Source: an uncultured Clostridia bacterium (GTDB lineage: Bacteria; Bacillota; Clostridia; Christensenellales; UBA1242). From it: 63,743 bases of DNA. The notes beneath the pieces are model-generated. The model had not been told where the DNA came from, ran no database searches, and worked only from the letters and a program-made list of their open reading frames with translations. Positions within the stretch are counted from its first letter, which is position 1. Every line of letters begins with the position of its first letter. This document shows positions 58,245 to 63,743 of this stretch, in pieces. The stretch is from assembly GCA_937992055.1 (NCBI GenBank), contig CALKLQ010000053.1:1-63743 (forward strand). Direction: 5' to 3'. Both the position numbers and the translations under genes were made by a program.

Positions 58245-59360
58245 TCAATCTACCTGTTTAGGCTCCGCAAAATTTAAATTTTGCAAATTTGGCAAAACAA
58301 AAAGTCCATCATGCCTAATTAAAACATCATCAAAATAAATATCTCCGCCGCCATACTCTTTAGTTTGGCAACAAACCATATCCCAATGTATGCTAGATTG
58401 ATTGTTGTTATCAGCATCTTCATAACATCTTCCAGGGGTCAAATGAAAGGAACCAAACATTTTTTCATCAAATAGAATGTCTAACATTGGCTTTTTAATG
58501 TAAGGATTAACTCCAAGAGAAAATTCGCCAAAATATCTTGCACCTTCATCGGTGTCTAAAATAAAATTTAATCCAGCAGTGTTAGAGCTTTCTGCCTCTA
58601 TTATCTTTCCATCTTTTACCTTTAATTTTATGTTGTCAAATTTTTTGCCATCATAAATACTTGGAATTGTGTAAGAAACGACTCCATTAACGCTATCTTT
58701 AATTGGTGCGGTATAAACCTCTCCGTCGGGGATATTGCACTTCCCCGCACATTTTATTGCAGGCATTCCTTTAATTGAAAATGTCAAATCTGTTCCATTG
58801 CCAACAATATGCACTTTATCCGTCTTTTCCATGAGTTCTTTTAACTGATTCATAGACTTATCCATTTGCTCATAGTCAAGATTGCAAACAAGATAGAAAT
58901 ACTCTTTAAATGCAAGCGTGCTTAAATTTGCTTCTTGGGCAAGAGCGCTTGTTGGATAATTTAAAATAACCCATTTTGTATTATTAACCCTTTCTTCAAC
59001 CACATCATCTTGATAACAGGTAGTGAAAGTTTTAATATTCTCTTGATTTACATCACATAGCTCATATTTATTATTTATGCCTCTAATAGAAATATAGGCA
59101 TCCATATCTTTCATAATTGGCATCATATATTTTTTAAGAGTAAGAGCGTAGCTCTGATTCATGTTTTGCAACATCTGTCTTTTTAATTCGGCAGACTTTC
59201 TAATTACAAAAGGATAAGCTCCAACCTTATATATTTCATTCAACAAAATTTCTAAAAAATTATCTGGGACATCGGTAACTTCCACCATTACCTTTTCTCC
59301 ACTTTTTAACGAACATGAATAATTTACTAAAATATTAGCAAGTTTTCTTTCTTGTTCCAT
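58245..59360 (-). CDS. Aminopeptidase, M29 family (AmpS-like)
   Basis: 371 residues from ATG at 59360, 5 bases after AGGAGG; an in-frame GTG at 59366 overlaps that site. Family landmarks: EKVMVEVTDVPDNFLEILLN, VRNT-like VNNTKWVILNYPTSALAQEA, GTDLTFSIKGMPAIKCAGKC, NIPDGEVYTAPIKDSVNGVV (Glu and acidic metal ligand), DNNNQSSIHWDMVC and GGDIYFDDVLIRHDGLFVLP. A cytoplasmic metallopeptidase that processes short peptides. Confidence 0.9.
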   Translation of the reverse strand: MEQERKLANILVNYSCSLKSGEKVMVEVTDVPDNFLEILLNEIYKVGAYPFVIRKSAELKRQMLQNMNQSYALTLKKYMMPIMKDMDAYISIRGINNKYELCDVNQENIKTFTTCYQDDVVEERVNNTKWVILNYPTSALAQEANLSTLAFKEYFYLVCNLDYEQMDKSMNQLKELMEKTDKVHIVGNGTDLTFSIKGMPAIKCAGKCNIPDGEVYTAPIKDSVNGVVSYTIPSIYDGKKFDNIKLKVKDGKIIEAESSNTAGLNFILDTDEGARYFGEFSLGVNPYIKKPMLDILFDEKMFGSFHLTPGRCYEDADNNNQSSIHWDMVCCQTKEYGGGDIYFDDVLIRHDGLFVLPNLQNLNFAEPKQVD

Positions 59361-59369
59361 TGCCACCTC

Positions 59370-60149
59370 CTAAAAAACATCTCCAACTCTTTTTAGTATA
59401 TCCAATTTTAAAGATAAATATAGTATATAAAAAATATCTAAAATTATAATAGTTATAAAAATTAAACAAACAACAAATCCAATTTTATTAAATGCAAGAA
59501 GCAAACTCATACCAACAATCAAAGCAATTAAAAGGATTGAAAAGATAGACACTTTTAAGATTTCTTTTTTCAAACGCTTTCTTTGCGGTTGTGGTTTAGG
59601 AAGTTGTTCAATGCTTGCATAAGATATGTCAAATCCAACAAATCTATTTACCTTTGTAAAAAGTACTGCATTTGTCTGTTTCATTACAGAAAAAGCAATA
59701 TCACCAAAATAAATAAGGCCTATATCACCTTCATACATTTTAAAATTGAAAATAGATGATATCAACTTATTTAGAATTTTTCTATTAAACTCAGCTATTT
59801 TGCCAACCTTTTTTTCATGCTTAAACATTACAACTTGCGCACCTTTATCCGCCATTTCAAGCAAAAAATCTGACATGACCGTAGAATACTTAAAATAATC
59901 TCTGCAAAGCATCAAAGAGTTTCCATTACAATGTTTTATTGCTTGAGAAATCATTTCATTTTCATCGTTGTGGGAAAATTGAAGAACTTTTATATTTTCA
60001 TCTTGAAGTTCTAAAATTTCATTCAAATCAGGATTTTTGTCATAAACGGCAAAAATAATTTGAAAATCATTATGTTTTTGTTGCAATAATTCAACAACTT
60101 TTTTCCAAATAAGTCTTTTTTCTATTACGCTAAAAATGTAACTTACCAT
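59370..60149 (-). CDS. Membrane-anchored glycosyltransferase-like protein
   Basis: 259 residues from ATG at 60149 (8 bases after GGAGGT). N-terminal region resembles a Rossmann/GT-A fold (FQIIFAVYDKNPDLNEILEL, DENEMISQAIKHCNGNSLML), then IYFGDIAFSVMKQTN and a basic linker PKPQPQRKRLKKEILK, followed by two membrane helices (ILLIALIVGMSLLLAFN; GFVVCLIFITIIILDIFYIL). A clear DxD motif is absent, so catalysis is doubtful. It may be a degenerate dolichol-phosphate-mannose-synthase-type protein. Function unknown. Confidence 0.5.
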   Translation of the reverse strand: MVSYIFSVIEKRLIWKKVVELLQQKHNDFQIIFAVYDKNPDLNEILELQDENIKVLQFSHNDENEMISQAIKHCNGNSLMLCRDYFKYSTVMSDFLLEMADKGAQVVMFKHEKKVGKIAEFNRKILNKLISSIFNFKMYEGDIGLIYFGDIAFSVMKQTNAVLFTKVNRFVGFDISYASIEQLPKPQPQRKRLKKEILKVSIFSILLIALIVGMSLLLAFNKIGFVVCLIFITIIILDIFYILYLSLKLDILKRVGDVF

Positions 60150-60162
60150 CAAATACTACCTC

Positions 60163-60582
60163 CTACATTTTTTTAAGTCTAGAGGCATACACTCCGCCTT
60201 CAAAGTCAGTTGTTAAAAATTCTTTTACAATAGAAATGGCTTTAAGTTTATTCATGAATCGTCCAGGAAGAATTAACACATTTGCATTATCATGTCTTCT
60301 TGCTAGCGAAGCAAACTTAACAGTGGTGCAAAGAGCAGCCCTAATTTTAGGGTTTCTGTTAGCAGCCATGCTCATGCCAATACCCGTTCCACAAATGTAA
60401 ATTCCAACATTTTGTGGGCTTTCAAGAACCTTAGCATTTCCTGCTTTTGCAAAATCAGGAAAATCACAACGTTCCGCAGAATAGGTTCCAACATCTATTG
60501 TTGTAATATTTTCATTATTAAAAAATTTTTTAATTTCCTCTTTTAAAGGATAACCAGCATGGTCACATGCAAGAATAACCAT
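60163..60582 (-). CDS. rpiB: Ribose 5-phosphate isomerase B
   Basis: 139 residues. Interconverts ribose-5-P and ribulose-5-P. Motifs: ACDHAGYPLKEEIKKFFNNE (Asp, His), CGTGIGMSMAANRNPKIRAA (active-site Cys and anion hole), RRHDNANVLILPGRF. It may also act on allose-6-P in some relatives. Followed by the membrane GT-like gene. Confidence 0.96.
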   Translation of the reverse strand: MVILACDHAGYPLKEEIKKFFNNENITTIDVGTYSAERCDFPDFAKAGNAKVLESPQNVGIYICGTGIGMSMAANRNPKIRAALCTTVKFASLARRHDNANVLILPGRFMNKLKAISIVKEFLTTDFEGGVYASRLKKM

Positions 60583-60642
60583 TATATCTCTCTCCTTGTT
60601 TTAATTTAGCATAAAGCTTAAAAAAAATAAAATAATTTAAAG

Positions 60643-61077
60643 CTATCTCTTTTCTTCAAAAAAGTTGGAAAGCAATTTAGAGCATTCCTCTTGCAAAATT
60701 CCACCTTCGAATGCGCAAGTATGATTTAAATTGCTTTTTAAGAGTATGTTTTCAAAAATACTTTGATTTTCATTTGTCGCGCCAAAATAAACCTTTTTGA
60801 TTCTGGAATTCACTATCGCACCCGCGCACATAGGGCATGGCACACAAGTCACAAACATCTCACACTCAACAAGACGCCAATCTCCCAAAAATTTGCAGGC
60901 CTTTTTAATTGCTACAATTTCAGCATGTGAGGTTGCATCCCTACTTTTATTGCGTTTATTATAGGCCTTGGCAATGATATCTCCATTTTTTACTATAATA
61001 GCGCCTATAGGTATTTCGCCTTCTTTAAAAGCCTTTTTAGCTTGCTTAATTGCCTCTCTCATCATCTGCTCTTTCAT
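60643..61077 (-). CDS. tadA: tRNA-specific adenosine deaminase TadA
   Basis: 144 residues. Makes inosine at the wobble base of tRNA-Arg. Zinc and catalytic motifs: SHAEIVAIKK (His, Glu) and CVPCPMCAGAIVNSRI (Cys, Cys). The usual VTLEPCPMCAG here reads VTCVPCPMCAG, with Cys-Val in place of Leu-Glu before the zinc Cys; the proton-relay Glu in HAE is intact. Confidence 0.95.
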   Translation of the reverse strand: MKEQMMREAIKQAKKAFKEGEIPIGAIIVKNGDIIAKAYNKRNKSRDATSHAEIVAIKKACKFLGDWRLVECEMFVTCVPCPMCAGAIVNSRIKKVYFGATNENQSIFENILLKSNLNHTCAFEGGILQEECSKLLSNFFEEKR

Positions 61078-61177
61078 ATCTTTATATTATATATCATAAC
61101 TTAAAAAAAACAAACCCAAACAAAAGATTTTGGCACAAAACATTGAAAAAAAAAGTCTTATATGATAAAATTTTAAA

Positions 61178-61768
61178 ATGGAAATTAAATCAGCAAAATT
61201 TTTAAAAAGTGTAACTAATAAATCTAATTTTTATGATGATGAAATTGCAGAGATTGCCTTTGTTGGGCGAAGTAATGTAGGCAAAAGTTCACTTTTAAAC
61301 AGCCTTACAAATTGTTCCTCTCTAGCTAGAACCTCTAAAACTCCTGGTAGAACAAGAATGATAAACTATTTTTTGATAAATAATGAATTTAGATTTGTTG
61401 ACCTGCCCGGATATGGTTATCATCAAGCCGGAAAAGCAATGGAGGAAAATTGGGCAGAATTGATGGACGATTATCTCACAAAAAGTAAGAACCTTGCTCT
61501 AGTTGTTCTTCTTTTAGACATTCGCCATGAACCTACAAAGTTAGATTTACTTATGATAGATTTTCTATTTGCCAAACAGATACCATTCATTGTTGTGGCT
61601 ACAAAAACAGATAAAATAGCAAAGAGCAAAATTAATAATAATCTCAACTCACTTTCAAAAAAAATAAAAATTCCTGTAGGAAATATTTTTCCTCATTCCA
61701 CAATGGAAATAAAATCAAAAATTAAAATTTTAAATTATTTAGAATCATTTTTAACAAAGGACAATTAA
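61178..61768 (+). CDS. engB: Ribosome biogenesis GTPase EngB (YsxC)
   Basis: 196 residues. G1 GRSNVGKSSLLNSL, G2 near TSKTPGRTRMINYF, G3 DLPGYGYHQAGKAMEENWAE, G4 ATKTDKI. Essential GTPase for 50S assembly. The following gene starts 3 bp on. Confidence 0.96.
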   Translation: MEIKSAKFLKSVTNKSNFYDDEIAEIAFVGRSNVGKSSLLNSLTNCSSLARTSKTPGRTRMINYFLINNEFRFVDLPGYGYHQAGKAMEENWAELMDDYLTKSKNLALVVLLLDIRHEPTKLDLLMIDFLFAKQIPFIVVATKTDKIAKSKINNNLNSLSKKIKIPVGNIFPHSTMEIKSKIKILNYLESFLTKDN

Positions 61769-61770
61769 TC

Positions 61771-62556
61771 ATGAGAGTTTGCAATCTTTCCTCTTCTAGT
61801 GAAGGAAATTGTACATATATAGAAGAAAACGGAGTCAAAATTTTAATTGACGCAGGTTTATCTTGTTTACAAATAGAAAATAAGCTTAGAGAAATTGGGG
61901 TTTTACCAAACACTATTAATGCTATTTTTATTACACATGAACACTATGACCACACAAAAGGAATAAACATTTTTGCATCTAAATATAATATAGATGTTTT
62001 TGCTAACAAATTAAATTGGGACGTTTTGATTTCAAAGTTTGATAAGGTAAAAGATTTTCATAAAAAAGAAATTACCTCTTCGCTTGACTACAATGGTTTA
62101 GAAATTGTTGCTCAAGAGGTGCCACATGATGCGGTTCATACAAATGCATATAGAGTCAATTTTAAAAACAATTCCATGGCAATAATAACCGATGTTGGCA
62201 TGATGAATAATAATATATTAAATTTTGCAAAAGGTTGCCCTCTAATATATTTAGAATCAAACCACGATTTACAAATGTTAAAAGCTAATCCCAACTACTC
62301 CGCCAGCTTAAAAAACAGAATAACCAGCGATCATGGGCATCTATCTAACAATCAAAGTGCACAAGCAATGGAATTTTTTGTTCTTAATGGCACGCGTCAA
62401 CTTGTCCTCTCACACCTAAGCAAACAGAATAATACTCCTGCTCTAGCTTTTGACAATGCCACACACTATCTTGAAACACGCGACATCATTGAAGGCAAAC
62501 ACGTAAAAATAGATGTTGCCAGCACTAGAACCGGCCATATTTTCAAAATGATATAA
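61771..62556 (+). CDS. walJ: MBL-fold hydrolase WalJ (YycJ)-like
   Basis: 261 residues, metallo-beta-lactamase fold: CNLSSSSEGNCTYIEENGVK, THEHYDHTKGINIFASKYNI (HxHxDH), ESNHDLQMLKANPNYSASLK, RITSDHGHLSNNQSAQAMEF, VLSHLSKQNNTPALAFDNAT. Matches WalJ/YycJ of Bacillus, a proposed DNA-end nuclease in the WalK/WalR cluster, though walK/R are absent here. Confidence 0.9.
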   Translation: MRVCNLSSSSEGNCTYIEENGVKILIDAGLSCLQIENKLREIGVLPNTINAIFITHEHYDHTKGINIFASKYNIDVFANKLNWDVLISKFDKVKDFHKKEITSSLDYNGLEIVAQEVPHDAVHTNAYRVNFKNNSMAIITDVGMMNNNILNFAKGCPLIYLESNHDLQMLKANPNYSASLKNRITSDHGHLSNNQSAQAMEFFVLNGTRQLVLSHLSKQNNTPALAFDNATHYLETRDIIEGKHVKIDVASTRTGHIFKMI

Positions 62557-62792
62557 TTTTAGTAAAAATTGGTTTTTAAATCATAAAATGAATTTTTTGA
62601 TTGCAAAACTTTAAACTTTTTGAATTAAGTTTTATTTTCAAATCGCACACAACAAACAAAAGCAAAGTTTATTTTGCTTTTTTTGATGTCTGAAATAATT
62701 ATTAATTACAAATCTTTTTTATGCAATTTTTTTTGCATTCTGCTTTAAATTTTTTCATATTATGGTATATAATAAAAAAAATGGAGCGCAAA

Positions 62793-63518
62793 ATGCAAAA
62801 AGCACAATCAAATGCAAGAAGATTTATAAATGCCTACAATCAAATTGATTATTCACTTAGAACTCAGTACAACTTTAAACGAAGTATGAGTTTTTCTGAT
62901 CTCATTAGAAAAGCTGTTTTGGTAAATCATGTTGTCAGAAAATACGAAGACGACTTAATTGATTATGGTCGTTTAAGAAATGCAATTGTGCATAGAAGCA
63001 ATGATGAGTTTTTAATAGCAGAGCCGCATAATGAGGTTGTAGAAGCAATTGAAAAAATTTGTCGTTTAATAACCACCCCACCAAATGCCCTATCCTCAAT
63101 TTGTCATGAGGATGTTTTAACTGTCGATGCTGATGTAAATATCAAATCTGTTATCAAACTTATGGCGAGTAAATCTTTTAGCAACATCCCAGTATACAAA
63201 GATGGCATACTTTTGGGCGTAGCTAACGGACAAAAACTTTTAGAGCAGGTAGGAAAAGCCCTTTTGTCAAATAAAAACATTGATGCTTTTTTAGAAAATA
63301 CACAAATTCAATCAATACTTAAAACCGACTCTCCTTTTAAACAATATGAGGTTGTAAGTGCACATGCAACTGTAGATGAAATATTAGACCTTTTTTACCA
63401 AAACAGAAAACTTGTCGCCGTTTTAATAACTAAAAACGGAAGCATGCAGGAAGTTCCACTTGGGATAATAACTACTACTAACGTAGTTGAAATGAATGAA
63501 ATATTAGATAATTATTAA
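62793..63518 (+). CDS. CBS-domain protein
   Basis: 241 residues from ATG at 62793, 7 bases after GGAG; an in-frame ATG at 62781 and a longer frame to 62721 are less likely. N-terminal helical domain (FINAYNQIDYSLRTQYNFKR, RKYEDDLIDYGRLRNAIVHR) of the type that binds nucleic acid or a partner, then paired CBS domains: ICHEDVLTVDADVNIKSVIK, PVYKDGILLGVANGQKLLEQ, and VVSAHATVDEILDLFYQN, VPLGIITTTNVVEMNEILDN. CBS pairs bind adenine nucleotides. Output role unknown. Confidence 0.8.
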   Translation: MQKAQSNARRFINAYNQIDYSLRTQYNFKRSMSFSDLIRKAVLVNHVVRKYEDDLIDYGRLRNAIVHRSNDEFLIAEPHNEVVEAIEKICRLITTPPNALSSICHEDVLTVDADVNIKSVIKLMASKSFSNIPVYKDGILLGVANGQKLLEQVGKALLSNKNIDAFLENTQIQSILKTDSPFKQYEVVSAHATVDEILDLFYQNRKLVAVLITKNGSMQEVPLGIITTTNVVEMNEILDNY

Positions 63519-63528
63519 TATAAAAAAC

Positions 63529-63562
63529 AAAGATAGCACTAAATTTAATTGCTATCTTTTTA
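63529..63562 (+). terminator. Terminator of the CBS gene
   Basis: AAAGATAGC / GCTATCTTT stem (63529-63537, 63551-63559) followed by TT TAT TTT. Confidence 0.8.
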
Positions 63563-63590
63563 TTTTAAATAAATTAATCTAAAACTCATA

Positions 63591-63743
63591 ACTCACTGCG
63601 CGAAGCATTTGTCTAGAGCTTGGCGTAGCCTAAAAAAACAAGGAAGCAAGAGCGCAGCGATTGATTGCAAAGCAATCTTATGTGCGCTAGCACATGCTTC
63701 CGAAGTTTTATTACAAGGAGCAGAGAGACAAGCGCGAAGCATT
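63591..63743 (+). repeat. GC-rich palindromic repeat cluster at window edge
   Basis: Contains GATTGCAAAGCAATC (perfect palindrome), TGTGCGCTAGCACA, and GGAAGCA ... TGCTTCC. The string CGCGAAGCATT occurs at about 63599-63609 and at 63733-63743, the second preceded by GAGAGACAAG, which recalls GAGAGACAAGGCTCG of the dispersed element. Composition is well above the surrounding 30% GC. It is cut by the window end. Confidence 0.45.

Noticed and set aside
1..63743. CRISPR arrays and rRNA or tRNA genes
   Set aside because: No regular spaced repeats and no tRNA- or rRNA-like sequences were seen on either strand.

Overview
The window is about 64 kb of AT-rich (roughly 30% GC) chromosome from a low-GC Gram-positive bacterium, most likely an endospore-forming member of the Clostridia. 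The evidence is SpmA/SpmB, a holB-ricT-trmN6-rsmI neighbourhood close to that of Bacillus, zinc-type S14 and L36, a KOW protein beside infA, and strong AGGAGG ribosome-binding sites. I cannot name a genus. No rRNA, tRNA or CRISPR array was seen.

Layout. 1-431: start-less remnant of a foreign, higher-GC gene cut by the window edge. 432-7495: rsmA and tatD face leftward, divergent from spmA-spmB-holB-ricT-trmN6-rsmI. 7608-14642: a small repeat protein, groS-groL, a SPOR-domain membrane protein, hflX, a Cys-rich mini-protein, an acyl-ACP thioesterase with an apparent frameshift, and a HIT protein. 14655-30553: the complete S10-spc-alpha ribosomal supercluster on the minus strand (rpsJ to rplQ, including secY, adk, map, infA and rpoA), with a strong promoter, two structured leaders (before rpsJ and before rpsM) and a terminator. 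31048-32199: a candidate toxin/immunity pair. 32260-40853: an HtrA lipoprotein, several membrane or envelope proteins, and RNase R. 40887-46916: a 1044-residue Ig-like surface protein and an isolated PrgI-VirB4 fusion ATPase. 47292-63518: housekeeping genes (mazF-type toxin, mscS, ppdK, recO, rimI-tsaB-tsaE, a pyrimidine-nucleoside phosphorylase, ampS, rpiB, tadA, engB, walJ, a CBS protein) and a second Cys-rich mini-protein.

Genes that work together. The ribosomal cluster builds both subunits and supplies RpoA, SecY, Adk and Map. RsmA, RsmI, TrmN6, TadA and TsaB/TsaE mature rRNA and tRNA. HolB and RecO serve replication and repair. GroES/GroEL and HtrA handle protein quality. SpmA/B, the SPOR protein and the two Cys-rich proteins with a shared promoter-like block point to sporulation.

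Most unusual features: (1) a family of 172-bp, highly structured repeats (33370-33541, 40682-40853 and a diverged copy at about 47857-48022). Each sits at the 3' foot of a gene's terminator hairpin, and in two cases the hairpin is repeated on the other side. (2) Two distant Cys-rich genes sharing a promoter-like block that resembles a mother-cell sigma-factor site. (3) A MuF-like toxin gene with a likely immunity gene behind an orphan terminator. (4) An orphan PrgI-VirB4 fusion beside a giant surface protein. (5) Ribosomal-operon leaders that may be autoregulatory.
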